Positions 28,418 through 38,669 are shown, counted from the first letter of the stretch. The stretch is 64,000 nt of DNA from Lautropia sp. (GCA_030530775.1 JAUMUG010000001.1:310001-374000), one strand, 5' to 3'. Numbers and translations: made by a program. The notes: generated by a model not told the origin, from the sequence alone.

Positions 28418-29110
28418 ATGAATCATCTTTCTGAAAACGCTGCCCGCCTCGAATTGATGCGCGGCGCGGCAGCCCTGACATCGCCGGCGCACGACCCCTT
28501 CGGCAGCGCCACCGTGTCGATGCGCTGGGCCCGCCCCGCCCGGGACGGTCTGCTGCTGGTATCGGCGGCAGCCTGCGGTGGCTTGCCGCCGCCGACCGCC
28601 GAAGCATTTGAGGGCGATGCGCCGCGCTTCGATCTGGATCGGCCGGTCTGGCATCCGCTCGACGGTGGGGAGCTGGCCGGCATGCATGGCGCACTGCTGC
28701 AGAACTGCCCGGACGCCGATTCGATCGTGATGGTGGCTTCGCCCTATGCGGCGACACTGGCCTGTACCCGCGACGTGCAGTACGAAGGCATTCCTTTCTT
28801 CCACCCGATGGTGGCCCTGGCCGGCCGGGACCGGATCGACTGTTGCCCGGTCGGATTCTATGCCGCCATGCAGGCGGGTTCGGCCGTGGCTTCGGTCGAC
28901 CCCGTGACCGGACGCTCGCCGCAGGACATGATCCTGGACGCACTGGGTGACGGCAACGCCTGTCTGGTGGCCCATTATGGCTTGCTGACGCTGGGCGGAT
29001 CGCCGGCAGCCGCAGTCAAGCTGGCTTGCCAGCTGGAGGCGCTGTGCCAAATCTACTGGCAGGTTCTGCAGGTCGGTGGCGCCCGGGCGGCATCGATTCC
29101 ATCTGCCTGA
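28418..29110 (+). CDS. Class II aldolase/adducin-like protein lacking the metal His pair
   Basis: 230 residues from ATG 28418 (MNHLSENAARLELMRGAA). The fold is shown by MHGALLQNCPDADSIVMVASPYAATLA and ACLVAHYGLLTLGG. In active members the first segment carries the zinc ligands as VVHTHSPYA; here these positions are M105 and A107, and only the later H186 remains. It is therefore unlikely to be a standard aldolase. An earlier in-frame start within the Hsp15 gene is improbable. Confidence 0.7.
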   Translation: MNHLSENAARLELMRGAAALTSPAHDPFGSATVSMRWARPARDGLLLVSAAACGGLPPPTAEAFEGDAPRFDLDRPVWHPLDGGELAGMHGALLQNCPDADSIVMVASPYAATLACTRDVQYEGIPFFHPMVALAGRDRIDCCPVGFYAAMQAGSAVASVDPVTGRSPQDMILDALGDGNACLVAHYGLLTLGGSPAAAVKLACQLEALCQIYWQVLQVGGARAASIPSA

Positions 29111-29126
29111 TCGGGTGCTCCACAAC

Positions 29127-31256
29127 ATGAGCAACCTTGTTGTGGGCAGGTACAACCCGCTGCCACCCGGCGGGGTGGGCATTCGTTTTTCCGGTCGGGG
29201 CTGGGATTACTTCCGCATCTGGGCTGGCGACATGTTCTTCATGATGCTGACGCTGGGTTTCTATTGGCCCTGGATGCGGCGGCGTCGCTGGCAGTTTCTG
29301 AACGCCAACACCTGGGTCGGCAACATACCGCTGGGTGATGCCCGGCTGATGACCGCTCCGGGCAGCTGGCCACATTGGTTGCATCAGCTGATTCTGGCAC
29401 TCGGTTTGTTTGCACTGTGGCGGCTGACCCGTCCCTATGGTCTGATCGGCTGGGTCTGGATGGCGTTGTTGTTCAGCCTCTCTGGTCCTTGGTGGCTGCG
29501 CAACGATTGGCGGGGGCGCTTTGGTCAGCTCTATTGGCAGGGTGAGCAGATCCGCTTCAATGGCACGTTGCCGGGCGCCTGCCGTAGTTGGGTGCTGATG
29601 TGTCTGTCGCTGCTGCCGTGCGCGCTGATGGCGATGGCCTTCGTGCTCGATGCCAGTGGGGCAGGCATCGTCGGCATGGAATGGTCGGTCAGTCATGCCT
29701 TGTCCGAAACGGTCCGTACCGTGCTGTTCTGGTGCGTGGCACTGAGCGTCGTGCTGGGTCTCGCCGGCTGGTATTACCATGCGCTGCGCTACGGGCTGCG
29801 TCATATCGTGCATCCGGTCTACCCGTTCCAGTCACGCCTGCGCTTCTGGCCCCTGTTGCGCGCTGCCACGGTGGCCGTACTGCTGGTGTTGCCGGTGCCC
29901 TTTCTGGTGATCGGTCTGGTCTATGCCAACTGGCCCCTGCTGCTGGCCACGCTCAGCATCGAACCGCCAGGCACTCTGCAGACGCTGGTGGCGCTGGCGC
30001 CTGCGGCCGATACGTTGCTGGGTGGCCTACGGATGGATGGCGCCTCGATGCAGGGGGCCGATGTCTGTGTGGGCTGCCGCGCACTGGTGGTGATCGGGTT
30101 GGTGGGTCTGGCCTGCCTGATCGTGTTGATGGGTTGGCGCTACTTCATGGCCCGGGCCTGGAATCAAAGCTGGCGCACGTTGAGTCTGCCGGGCGGCCAC
30201 GTCGAAAGTCGTCTGCCGGCTGGTCGATTGATGGTCACCGGTTTTTTCTGCGATGTGCTGATCGTGCTGACGGCCGGGCTGTATTATCCCTTCGCCGTGG
30301 TGCGCATGGCGAGGCTGCGGCGCGAGTCGCTGCGGGTGATGCCGGTCTATGCCGTCGATGGCGGCCTGCCGGGCGAGCAGCACCTACCTGGTGGGGCGTG
30401 GCCGGATGCACCGGCGGGAGGGCTGCCGGGACGGGAAGATCGTGCAGCGGCCCATCCGCGGCCGCGGCTGCCCTGGGCGCTGGCGCTGGTGATGATCATC
30501 GTGCCGATGAGTCTGCTGGTGCTGGGCATGAGCTATGGGAAGCCGATGCTGGCACGGTCTCTGGCCCGGGCCATGCCGGCACAGGTCAGCGACTCGATCG
30601 GTGAGGGGGCGCTGTCGACGCTGCGTCGGCAGGGGCTGCAGCCGTCGGCACTGAGTGCCGAGGAACAGGATCATTGGCGGACGGTGTTGAGCCGAGGTTT
30701 GGCACAGGCATGGCCACGCCAGAAGCTGCCGGCCCATCGGATCGAATTCGCGCAGGGTGGCGCATTGCTGGGTGCCAATGCGCTGGCGCTGCCCAATGGG
30801 GTCGTGCTGTTGACCGATGAGTTGTTGGCACTGGCCGTAACCGATCCCGACACGGCGCAGGCCGTACTGGTGGGGATACTGGCCAGCGAGGTCGAGCACC
30901 TGCGTCTCAGGCATGCCGAACAGGCGCTGGTGCTGTCCTACCTGCGTGTGTCGGCCTGGAATATCGCTACCGGCCGGGGCCTGGATGAGCTGGTGGAACT
31001 GGGCGTGGCCAGTGTGTTGCAGCAGGGCTATTCGCAACGCGATGAGCAGGTGGCCGATCAGGTGGCCGTGGCGACGATGCGTGCCATGGGGCAGTCACCC
31101 GCGCCGTTGGTGCGGCTGTTGCGGCGGCTGCAGGCCGAAGCGATGGCCGATCCTGGCCGCGCGGTGGCGGCGCGGAATGTGCCGATCGGCATGGCCAGCC
31201 AGCCGCTGGACACGCGGCGGCTGCGGCTGTTCCGGCCGGACGGGGCGACAGATTGA
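29127..31256 (+). CDS. DUF898 (YjgN-like) membrane protein fused to a degenerate M48-like peptidase domain
   Basis: 709 residues from ATG 29127. The N-terminal 400 residues hold several transmembrane helices with the DUF898 start (GIRFSGRGWDYFRIWAGD) and ending (LYYPFAVVRMARLRRESLRV). A Pro/Gly-rich linker follows (about 30355-30475), then a further transmembrane helix and a soluble domain resembling M48 peptidases: GVVLLTDELLALAVTDPDTAQAVL. The zinc motif HExxH reads S587-E-V-E-H591, so the first ligand is lost, while DEQVAD, the third-ligand region, remains. Probably a membrane protein with a non-catalytic protease fold. Confidence 0.75.
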   Translation: MSNLVVGRYNPLPPGGVGIRFSGRGWDYFRIWAGDMFFMMLTLGFYWPWMRRRRWQFLNANTWVGNIPLGDARLMTAPGSWPHWLHQLILALGLFALWRLTRPYGLIGWVWMALLFSLSGPWWLRNDWRGRFGQLYWQGEQIRFNGTLPGACRSWVLMCLSLLPCALMAMAFVLDASGAGIVGMEWSVSHALSETVRTVLFWCVALSVVLGLAGWYYHALRYGLRHIVHPVYPFQSRLRFWPLLRAATVAVLLVLPVPFLVIGLVYANWPLLLATLSIEPPGTLQTLVALAPAADTLLGGLRMDGASMQGADVCVGCRALVVIGLVGLACLIVLMGWRYFMARAWNQSWRTLSLPGGHVESRLPAGRLMVTGFFCDVLIVLTAGLYYPFAVVRMARLRRESLRVMPVYAVDGGLPGEQHLPGGAWPDAPAGGLPGREDRAAAHPRPRLPWALALVMIIVPMSLLVLGMSYGKPMLARSLARAMPAQVSDSIGEGALSTLRRQGLQPSALSAEEQDHWRTVLSRGLAQAWPRQKLPAHRIEFAQGGALLGANALALPNGVVLLTDELLALAVTDPDTAQAVLVGILASEVEHLRLRHAEQALVLSYLRVSAWNIATGRGLDELVELGVASVLQQGYSQRDEQVADQVAVATMRAMGQSPAPLVRLLRRLQAEAMADPGRAVAARNVPIGMASQPLDTRRLRLFRPDGATD

Positions 31257-31646
31257 ACAGGGGCGTGTCGAGGCAAGCCAGATGGCTGCGCCCCGCGGTA
31301 CGGGCGCATTCATTCATTCTGCCCCCGTCCGCTGCACCATGGCAGCGGCTGGGGGAGGGGGGCCGATCATCGGGCATGAGCTGCGGTGGGGCTGGTGGTT
31401 TCCGACTTGGCGATTTCGACCGCCCACGCACCCGTGTTTCGATGGTCCGTGAGCCTATGTGCCCGGCGCATATCGATCGACGTTGCCCGTATCGGATGTC
31501 GGGCTGAATAGTGCTACAGTGCATCATCGGCCGTGGCTGGCATGCCGGCAGCGGTCTGTTTCCCGGTGCCGGTTCCTCGTGCTGCTTCGCTGTGCCGTAC
31601 AGTCATCCATGGTGCCCGGCGCGGCTCAACAGAACAAGGCAACACG
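31257..31646. other. Spacer upstream of the PLP sulfur-metabolism gene
   Basis: 390 bases without a convincing gene. An extended -10-like TGCTACAGT (about 31509-31517) stands about 130 bases before the next start, with no good -35. I looked for a SAM- or SAH-type riboswitch because of the downstream gene and saw none. Confidence 0.5.
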
Positions 31647-32888
31647 ATGACCTCAAAAAAAGAACAGGGACTTGCCACGCGTATCGTCCATGCCGACCGT
31701 GCCTTCGGTGTGGGCCACCACGCCATCCGCAAACCGGTTCACCTGTCGGTGCAGTACGGTTTCGATACGCCCGAAGCGTTGATCGATGTTTTCCAGGGCA
31801 AGATCAAAAATGCCTTCAATTATTCGCGTACCGGCACGCCGACCACCGCGGCGCTCGAGGCCAAACTGACGATGCTCGAAGGCGGCATCGGCTCGGTCGG
31901 CTTCGCCTCCGGGATGGCGGCGCTGTCGTCGATTTTCTTCACGTTGCTGCGGGCCGGTGATCACCTGGTTTCGGGGCGTTATGTCTTTGGTGGCACCAAC
32001 AGTCTGTTCGGGACGCTGTGCCATCTGGGTATCGAGGTCGACAAGGTCGACTGCTGCCAGGTGGCCCATGTCGAGGCCGCCATCAAACCGAATACCCGTA
32101 TGGTGTTTGTAGAAACCATCGCCAATCCTGGCACCGAAGTGCCGGATCTGGCGGCGATCGGCGAGCTCTGTGCTCAGCGTGGCATCCTGTTCGTGGTCGA
32201 CAACACCGTCACCTCCCCGGCGCTGTTTCTGCCGCGCAATGTCAAAGCGGGGCTGTCGGTCAACTCGCTCAGCAAAACCATCGGTGGCCATGGCGTGGCA
32301 CTGGGTGGCATGCTGACCGATACCGGTCTGTTCGACTGGGAGCGCTATCCGAACATTGCCGACGAATACCGCAAGGGGGATCCGTCTCTGTGGGGGCTGA
32401 CCCAGTTGCGCAAGAAAGGCCTGCGCGACATCGGTGCTTGCCTGTCTTCGGAGTCGGCCAATCACATCGCCATCGGTGCCGAAACCCTGGCTTTGCGCAT
32501 CGAGCACAGCAGCCGTTCCGCATTGGCGCTGGCCTGCTTCCTGGAAGCTCATCCGGCGGTGACACGGGTCAATTACCCGGGTTTGCCCAGTCATCCACAA
32601 TACGCCATCGCCTGCCAGCTGTTCAAGTCGGGTTCGTGGCTGCTGTCCTTCGATCTGAAAGATCCGGGGCGGCTGCTGCCGGTACTCAACCGCCTGCGCC
32701 TGCCGCTGCACGCCACCGGCCTGGGCGACACCCGCACGCTGGTCATTCCAGTGGCGCCCACCATTTACAACGAAACTCCACCCGAGGAGCGGGCGCTGAT
32801 GCACATCACAGACAGCTTGATCCGTGTCTCGGTCGGTCTGGAAGATACCGACGATCTGCTGGCGGATTTTGGCCAGGCGCTGGGCTAG
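31647..32888 (+). CDS. Cystathionine gamma-synthase family PLP enzyme
   Basis: 413 residues. Cys/Met metabolism PLP fold: phosphate-binding Y59-S-R61, the GFASGMAALSS loop, D185 and the PLP lysine K210 in NSLSKTIGGHG. The family includes cystathionine gamma-synthase, O-acylhomoserine sulfhydrylase and methionine gamma-lyase; the exact substrate cannot be fixed by eye. The start at 31647 (MTSKKEQGLATRIVHADRAF) fits the family; longer upstream forms do not. It stands alone. Confidence 0.85.
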   Translation: MTSKKEQGLATRIVHADRAFGVGHHAIRKPVHLSVQYGFDTPEALIDVFQGKIKNAFNYSRTGTPTTAALEAKLTMLEGGIGSVGFASGMAALSSIFFTLLRAGDHLVSGRYVFGGTNSLFGTLCHLGIEVDKVDCCQVAHVEAAIKPNTRMVFVETIANPGTEVPDLAAIGELCAQRGILFVVDNTVTSPALFLPRNVKAGLSVNSLSKTIGGHGVALGGMLTDTGLFDWERYPNIADEYRKGDPSLWGLTQLRKKGLRDIGACLSSESANHIAIGAETLALRIEHSSRSALALACFLEAHPAVTRVNYPGLPSHPQYAIACQLFKSGSWLLSFDLKDPGRLLPVLNRLRLPLHATGLGDTRTLVIPVAPTIYNETPPEERALMHITDSLIRVSVGLEDTDDLLADFGQALG

Positions 32889-32964
32889 GTAGGCGCCTGG
32901 GCCGCAGTGGGATCGCAGGCGGTACTTCGGCTGCAACGGCGTGTTTGCTGGTCGTTGCAATGCC

Positions 32965-32990
32965 AAAAAACCGGCGCCTGCGGGCGCCGG
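32965..32990 (-). terminator. Intrinsic terminator for leftward transcription
   Basis: CCGGCGCC (32971-32978), TGCG loop, GGCGCCGG (32983-32990) is a perfect 8-bp stem. On the minus strand it is followed at once by a T6 tract (A6 at 32965-32970 on the plus strand). It would end a leftward transcript from the small broken gene at 33121-33363 or from uvrA. It could also impede readthrough from the plus-strand gene ending at 32888. Confidence 0.7.
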
Positions 32991-33120
32991 TAATGATTGA
33001 CCAAGAGAAGAGCCGGGCCGTGGCGGACATCATCCGCCAGTCGAGCCTTGCCTCGGGGCCGGCTGCCACCGGGATGGCCGGTTCGGCACTGCAGTGCCCG
33101 GCAGCCTACGTGCCGGCGTA

Positions 33121-33363
33121 TCAGTCGTCGTTGGTGCGGAGGTAGGTCAGTCCGCTGCCACCGGGGTAGAGCGAGTAATCGTCGATCGGTGTGTGATCCA
33201 CCAGTTCGAGCTGATCACCCCGTTTTCAGCCGGCCGGCACTTTCCAGACCAGGCACTGTTCACGCCGGACGAAGCTCAGCTCGCTGCTCCAGCACAGCCT
33301 GGCCTGATCGGCGGTCTTGCCCTTGAGTAGCATCAGTTTGGTGGACAGTCGATCCTGTTCCAT
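33121..33363 (-). pseudogene. Small unknown gene interrupted by an in-frame TGA
   Basis: On the minus strand ATG 33361-33363 opens a frame reading MEQDRLSTKLMLLKG to CLVWKVPAG, then a TGA, then in the same frame KRGDQLELVDHTPIDDYSLY to TYLRTNDD and a stop at 33121-33123. The sequence after the stop looks as protein-like as that before, so a nonsense mutation in an about 80-residue protein is likely. A minus-strand terminator lies 130 bases downstream. I do not recognise the family. Selenocysteine insertion or readthrough is possible but unsupported. Confidence 0.45.
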
Positions 33364-33525
33364 CCGACAGCATCGGTGGACGTCCGGTTCGTCGACGGTG
33401 GCGGGGTGGTTGGTTTAGAAGAGCTTTCTGGTCGTGGCTCGTTTCTGTTTAGGCCGCGGCGCTTCCCCGATACTGGCTGACGTCGTTCGATGCCGGGGCC
33501 ATCGTGTCTCCTCACGGCCACGAGA

Positions 33526-36500
33526 TCATCCCTTCAACAACGGCTCCAGATGCCGCCCGGTATGGCTTTGCGGGCAGGCTGCCACGGTTTCGGGTGTGCC
33601 GGCCACCACCAGCCGGCCTCCGCCGGCGCCACCTTCCGGACCCATGTCGATGATCCAGTCGGCGGTTTTGATCACATCGAGATTGTGTTCGATGATGACG
33701 ATGGTGTTGCCCTGGTCGCGCAGGTGGATGATGACGTCCAGCAGTAGCGCGATGTCCTGGAAGTGCAGACCGGTGGTCGGCTCGTCCAGGATATACAGGG
33801 TGCGGCCGGTGTCGCGTTTGGAGAGTTCCTGCGACAGCTTGACGCGCTGGGCTTCGCCGCCCGATAGTGTGGTGGCGCTCTGGCCCAGCCGGATGTAGCC
33901 GAGGCCCACATCCAGCAGCGTCTTCAGCCGGCGGGCGATCTGCGGCACCGATGAGAAGAAGGCGTGGGCGTCTTCGACCGTCATGCCCAACACGTCGGCG
34001 ATGCTCTTGCCCTTGTACTGGATTTCGAGGGTTTCGCGGTTGTAGCGCTTGCCCTTGCAGACATCGCAGGGCACGTACACATCCGGCAGAAAGTGCATTT
34101 CGACCTTGATCATGCCGTCGCCTTCACAGGCTTCGCAGCGGCCGCCCTTCACGTTGAAGGAAAAGCGCCCCGGTCCATAACCGCGTTCCTTGGCGGCCGG
34201 CACTTCGGCAAACAATTCGCGGATCGGGGTGAACAGGCCGGTATAGGTGGCGGGATTGCTGCGTGGGGTGCGGCCGATCGGACTTTGATCGACGGCGATC
34301 ACCTTGTCGAAATGTTCCAACCCGTCGATGCGGGTGCAGGGGCTGGGTTCGGCCTGGGCGCGGTACAGTTGCCGGGCCACCGTCTTGTAGAGTGTGTCGT
34401 TGATCAGCGTCGATTTGCCGCTGCCCGATACGCCGGTCACGCAGACCAACAGCCCGACCGGGATGTCGATCCGTGCTTCCTTCAGGTTGTTGCCGGTTGC
34501 TTCGATGATGCGAATCTGGCGCCGATCAGGCGCCTTGCGCACGGCAGGCACGGCAATCCTGCGGGCTCCACTCAGATATTGGCCGGTGATCGAGTCCGGG
34601 TTGGCGATGATGTCGGACACTGGACCCTGGGCGATCACTTCGCCACCGTGTTCGCCGGCGCCCAGGCCCATGTCGATTACATGGTCTGCGGCGCGGATCG
34701 CATCCTCGTCGTGTTCGACCACCAGCACCGAATTGCCGAGGTCGCGCAGATGCAGTAGCGTCTTCAGCAGCCGGTCGTTGTCACGCTGGTGCAGGCCGAT
34801 CGAAGGCTCGTCCAGCACATACATCACGCCGGTCAGACCCGAGCCGATCTGCGAAGCCAGCCGGATTCGCTGCGCTTCACCGCCCGACAGCGATTCGGCC
34901 GAGCGTTCCAGTGACAGATAATCCAGTCCGACATCGTTCAGGAAGCGCAATCGGCTGGTTATTTCGCGCACGATCCGTTCGCCGACGGCAGCTCGGGCAC
35001 CCTCCAGTTTCAGCGCCTCGAACCAGCGGGCCGCTTCGCCCAGTGTCCAGGCACTCACCTCCCAGATCGGCTTGTCGGCGCCGGCCGGGCCGACCCGTAC
35101 ATGGCGGGCATCGATACGCAAGCGGGTACCCTGGCAGGCCGGGCAGACGCGGGTATGCTGAAACTTCGCCAGTTCTTCACGGATGTGGTTGGAATCGGTT
35201 TCCTGATAGCGACGTTCGAAGTTGTGGACGATGCCCTCGAAGGGATGGGTCCTGGTGCTCGGCTTGCCGTTGGCACTCAGCTGAGTGAAGGTGATCTGTT
35301 CAGTGCCGGAGCCGAACAGGATGATGTTGCGCGCCTTCTCGGGCAATTCTTCGAAGGGCAGTTCCAGATCGAAGCCGTAATGGGCTGCCAGACTCTGCAG
35401 CTGCTGGTAATAGTATTGATTGCGCCGGTCCCAGCCACGGATGGCGCCGGCGCCCAGGCTCAGATTCGGAAACTGCACGATCCGTGCCGGATCGAAGAAC
35501 AGGGTATGGCCGAGGCCGTCGCATTCCGGGCAGGCACCCAGCGGGTTGTTGAAGGAGAACAGCCGGGGCTCCAGCTCGGGCAGCGACCAGTTGCAGACCG
35601 GACAGCCGAACCTGGACGAAAAGCACAGCGGCTTGTCGATGTCGGTGCCGTGGCCGGACGTGTCGTTGTCACCTGCATTTCCGGTGTCGGCCGTGCCGGC
35701 TGTATCGGTCGCGGCGCCGCTCTCCCCTCTCGTGCCGTCCGTCATACCGGCGGTGCCCGCAGCACCGGTGCCTGCCGTTGCGCCGGTCGGTGCCGGTGCC
35801 GGCATCGGCAGGGCAATCGCCCGGCCGTTGGCGAGATTCAGCGCCGTTTCCAGTGATTCGGCCAGCCGTTGTTTGGCTGCTTCCGACACCTTCAGTCGGT
35901 CCACCACCACGTCGATCGAGTGCTTTTTCTGCTTGTTCAGCGCCGGCACCTGATTCAGCTCGACGATCCGGGCGGCGTCTTCCTTCTGTCCTTCGGTGCG
36001 GATGCGCACTCGCACGAACCCCTGGGCCTGCAGTTCCTCGAACAGATCGACATGCTCGCCCTTGCGGTTGTGCACCACCGGCGCCAGGATCATCAGCCGG
36101 GTGCCTTCGGGCAGGGCCAGAATGGCGTCGACCATCTGCGATACGGTCTGGGTTTCCAGACGCTGATCGGGGTGATCCGGGCAGTAGGGGGTGCCGGTAC
36201 GGGAAAACAGCAGGCGCAGATAATCGTGAATCTCGGTGACGGTGCCCACGGTCGAACGCGGGTTGTGGCTGGTGGATTTCTGCTCGATCGCGATCGCCGG
36301 TGACAGCCCTTCGATCAGATCGACATCGGGTTTTTCCATCAGCTGCAGAAACTGTCGGGCATAGGCCGACAGCGATTCGACATAGCGGCGTTGCCCTTCG
36401 GCATACAGCGTATCGAAGGCCAGCGACGATTTGCCCGAGCCGGACAGGCCGGTGATGACCACCAGCCGATTGCGCGGGATGTCGAGCGAGATGTTCCGGA

Positions 36501-36597
36501 GGTTGTGGGTGCGCGCGCCGCGGACCCGGATCTGATTGTCTGATGCTTTCAAGGCTTTGATAAAGGCTGGAGAGCCGCGATGGCCATGATGCCTCAT
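33526..36597 (-). CDS. uvrA: UvrABC excinuclease subunit A with a low-complexity insertion
   Basis: About 1023 residues from the chosen start ([20 protein letters not shown]) against about 940 normally; an upstream ATG at 36708 would add 37 unconserved residues. Two ABC modules: Walker [10 protein letters not shown] and GVSGSGKST, signatures [14 protein letters not shown] and [15 protein letters not shown], and zinc modules around CPVCNWS/CPECDG and [18 protein letters not shown] damage recognition in nucleotide excision repair. A Gly/Ala/Thr/Asp-rich insert (about 35640-35815) sits just before the first zinc module. Divergent from the MFS gene. Confidence 0.96.
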   Translation of the reverse strand: MRHHGHRGSPAFIKALKASDNQIRVRGARTHNLRNISLDIPRNRLVVITGLSGSGKSSLAFDTLYAEGQRRYVESLSAYARQFLQLMEKPDVDLIEGLSPAIAIEQKSTSHNPRSTVGTVTEIHDYLRLLFSRTGTPYCPDHPDQRLETQTVSQMVDAILALPEGTRLMILAPVVHNRKGEHVDLFEELQAQGFVRVRIRTEGQKEDAARIVELNQVPALNKQKKHSIDVVVDRLKVSEAAKQRLAESLETALNLANGRAIALPMPAPAPTGATAGTGAAGTAGMTDGTRGESGAATDTAGTADTGNAGDNDTSGHGTDIDKPLCFSSRFGCPVCNWSLPELEPRLFSFNNPLGACPECDGLGHTLFFDPARIVQFPNLSLGAGAIRGWDRRNQYYYQQLQSLAAHYGFDLELPFEELPEKARNIILFGSGTEQITFTQLSANGKPSTRTHPFEGIVHNFERRYQETDSNHIREELAKFQHTRVCPACQGTRLRIDARHVRVGPAGADKPIWEVSAWTLGEAARWFEALKLEGARAAVGERIVREITSRLRFLNDVGLDYLSLERSAESLSGGEAQRIRLASQIGSGLTGVMYVLDEPSIGLHQRDNDRLLKTLLHLRDLGNSVLVVEHDEDAIRAADHVIDMGLGAGEHGGEVIAQGPVSDIIANPDSITGQYLSGARRIAVPAVRKAPDRRQIRIIEATGNNLKEARIDIPVGLLVCVTGVSGSGKSTLINDTLYKTVARQLYRAQAEPSPCTRIDGLEHFDKVIAVDQSPIGRTPRSNPATYTGLFTPIRELFAEVPAAKERGYGPGRFSFNVKGGRCEACEGDGMIKVEMHFLPDVYVPCDVCKGKRYNRETLEIQYKGKSIADVLGMTVEDAHAFFSSVPQIARRLKTLLDVGLGYIRLGQSATTLSGGEAQRVKLSQELSKRDTGRTLYILDEPTTGLHFQDIALLLDVIIHLRDQGNTIVIIEHNLDVIKTADWIIDMGPEGGAGGGRLVVAGTPETVAACPQSHTGRHLEPLLKG

Positions 36598-36816
36598 GGC
36601 GGTGAAACGGGAGCCCGGAAACGAAGAAGACGCCGTCGGTGTTTCCTGATTTACACCATGGTAACGGGGCCGGCCTGGCCGGGCAGCAGCCTGGGCCACG
36701 ACCATCACATCGATGAACGGGGCAACCCGAAATCCTATACCGAATCGGCATCGGCTTGCTGGAGCATGCTGCTACCATTGCGGCGGAGCCACGACCGACG
36801 GAAAGAGCCGAGAACG

Positions 36817-38202
36817 ATGAGCACGGATGCCCAGGGGGATCGTCACCCCGGTCCAGCGGAATCGATGCGTATGTCCGGGACCGAATTGCGGGCCAGCCTG
36901 TGGCTGGCCTCGCTGTATGCCGTGCGTATGCTCGGTCTGTTTCTGGTTATGCCGGTGTTCGCGTTGCATGCCGCCGGCATGCCGGGCGGTGACGATGTCT
37001 TCTGGGTCGGCTTTGCCTTCGGTGTGTATGGCCTGACACAGGCTATCTTCCAGATTCCCTTCGGAGCCGCCTCGGACCGTTTCGGCCGCAAGCCGGTCAT
37101 CACCGTCGGGCTGCTGGTCATGTGTGCCGGTTCGATCGTGGCGGCGATGGCGGATACGGTGATGATGCTGGCTGTCGGCCGTGCCCTGCAGGGGGCCGGC
37201 GCCGTGTCGGCCGCCATCAGTGCGCTGGTCGCCGACTCCACCCGCGATGTGAACCGCAGCAAGGCGATGGCGCTGATCGGGGTGATGATCGCGCTGTCCT
37301 ATGCGGCCTCGCTGGTCATCGGTCCGGTGCTGTACGAGCGTTTTGCCCTGTCGGGCCTGTTCGTACTGACCGGCGGGCTGGCGTTGTTGGCCATCGGTGT
37401 GCTGTGGTGGCTGGTGCCAACCTCCGGGCCGGGTTCACATCCGGATGGACATCCTTCGGACCGCCTGCACCCGGATGAGAAGCCGCCGCGGACGACACCG
37501 CAGCCCGGGTTCCAATCCCCATCTCGACCCCTGTCCCGAACGCGGGATGAAAGCCGGGCACAGGCACGGGCGTCGGCGGATGAGCGGACGGGGAGGCGGG
37601 CCGTGCGTGGGCCCTGTTTCACCGACGTGATGACGAGCGATCTGTGGCGGCTGAACTTCGGTATCTTGGTGCTGCATCTGACCCAGATGGCCCTGTTCAT
37701 CGTGCTGCCGGCGCGACTGGTGGCCGCCGGTTTGCCGGCCGGGCAGCACTGGCAACTGTATCTGCCAGTGGTGGCGGTGGCCTTTTTGCTGATACTCGGG
37801 CCGATGCGGGCCGCCGAGCGCAAGGGCCGGATGCGCCCGGTCTTTCTGGCAGCTGTGCTGCTGGTGATGTTGGCGCAGCTGGGCTTTGCTTGGCCATCGC
37901 AATCGATGGCGTGGTTGACCACGCTACTGGTGATCTTCTTCATCGGCTTCAACTTGCTCGAGGCGCTGCTGCCTTCACTGGTGTCGCGGCTGGTGCCGGC
38001 CGGCGGTCGGGGCCTCGCGCTGGGTTTCTACAGTACCTCGCAGTCGCTGGGCGTGTTTGCCGGCGGTGCCGTGGGTGGGCTGTTGGCCCGCCATCTGGGC
38101 GATCTGGGCGTAGCCCTGGTTTCGGCGCTGTTGATGCTGATCTGGTGGCTGGTGGCGCGCAGTGCCAGGCGCTGGCCCAGTTCGGTGAAGCCTGCGGATT
38201 GA
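36817..38202 (+). CDS. MFS transporter (drug/metabolite exporter type)
   Basis: 461 residues, twelve hydrophobic segments, with the MFS loop motif FGAASDRFGRKPVI after helix 2. The start at 36817 (MSTDAQGDRHPGPAESMRMSG) has GAACG upstream. A 70-residue Pro/Arg/Asp-rich loop (about 37414-37625) replaces the usual central cytoplasmic loop between helices 6 and 7. The uvrA-MFS-ssb order is common in Burkholderiales. Substrate unknown. Confidence 0.88.
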   Translation: MSTDAQGDRHPGPAESMRMSGTELRASLWLASLYAVRMLGLFLVMPVFALHAAGMPGGDDVFWVGFAFGVYGLTQAIFQIPFGAASDRFGRKPVITVGLLVMCAGSIVAAMADTVMMLAVGRALQGAGAVSAAISALVADSTRDVNRSKAMALIGVMIALSYAASLVIGPVLYERFALSGLFVLTGGLALLAIGVLWWLVPTSGPGSHPDGHPSDRLHPDEKPPRTTPQPGFQSPSRPLSRTRDESRAQARASADERTGRRAVRGPCFTDVMTSDLWRLNFGILVLHLTQMALFIVLPARLVAAGLPAGQHWQLYLPVVAVAFLLILGPMRAAERKGRMRPVFLAAVLLVMLAQLGFAWPSQSMAWLTTLLVIFFIGFNLLEALLPSLVSRLVPAGGRGLALGFYSTSQSLGVFAGGAVGGLLARHLGDLGVALVSALLMLIWWLVARSARRWPSSVKPAD

Positions 38203-38669
38203 GGCCGTGCATGTCCTGTCCGCATGGCGGGACAAACGGGTCCGTGTCCGAGTCGAGTGCGCGACGGGGCGTCCGGAAGGGAAGTGGCGCGTCGATGGCG
38301 ATGGATGACGCCGATACCGGTGCCCGCTCACGGTCGTTGGGGCCGTTCCGGCGGCCCGCGGCCCGTTGCGCGGAGCCAAGGCGTGTCGGCCATGTCGGCT
38401 GTTCTGGAGGGCGCTCGATCCAATGGTTGAAACATTTCACCTAAGGCGGACGATCCGCTGCAGTCTGCCGAAGACCGGGCTTGCAGGCACAATAGCCTGA
38501 CAGCGACACATCGGGGGAGGCACCGTCCGTGCTGCCCTCAAACGGGTTCAACAAGACGCTGGAGCGCTGTTCCGCAGGTGTGTCCCGATGGCCACATCGT
38601 GACGCAGTACTCCAGACGGGCAACGGCATGGCCGTTGCTCTTTCATTCATGTACAGGAGTTTTCTACAG
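38203..38669. promoter_or_regulatory. ssb upstream region with terminator-like leader hairpin
   Basis: 467 bases without a gene. Close to ssb, GGGCAACGGC (38618-38627), ATG loop, GCCGTTGCTC (38631-38640) forms a 10-bp stem (one G-T pair) followed by TTTCATT, then the AGGAG ribosome site at about 38655 and the ssb ATG at 38670. It could act as an attenuator or stabilise the message. I found no LexA-type box. Confidence 0.45.

Noticed and set aside
29588..30604. Long plus-strand frame inside the DUF898-M48 gene
   Set aside because: Alternative-frame shadow with Arg/Ala/Gly bias. The DUF898 reading frame has clear membrane segments and motifs.
31257..31646. Possible SAM or SAH riboswitch before the sulfur-amino-acid PLP gene
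   Set aside because: I looked for the conserved cores and helices and could not match any known class.
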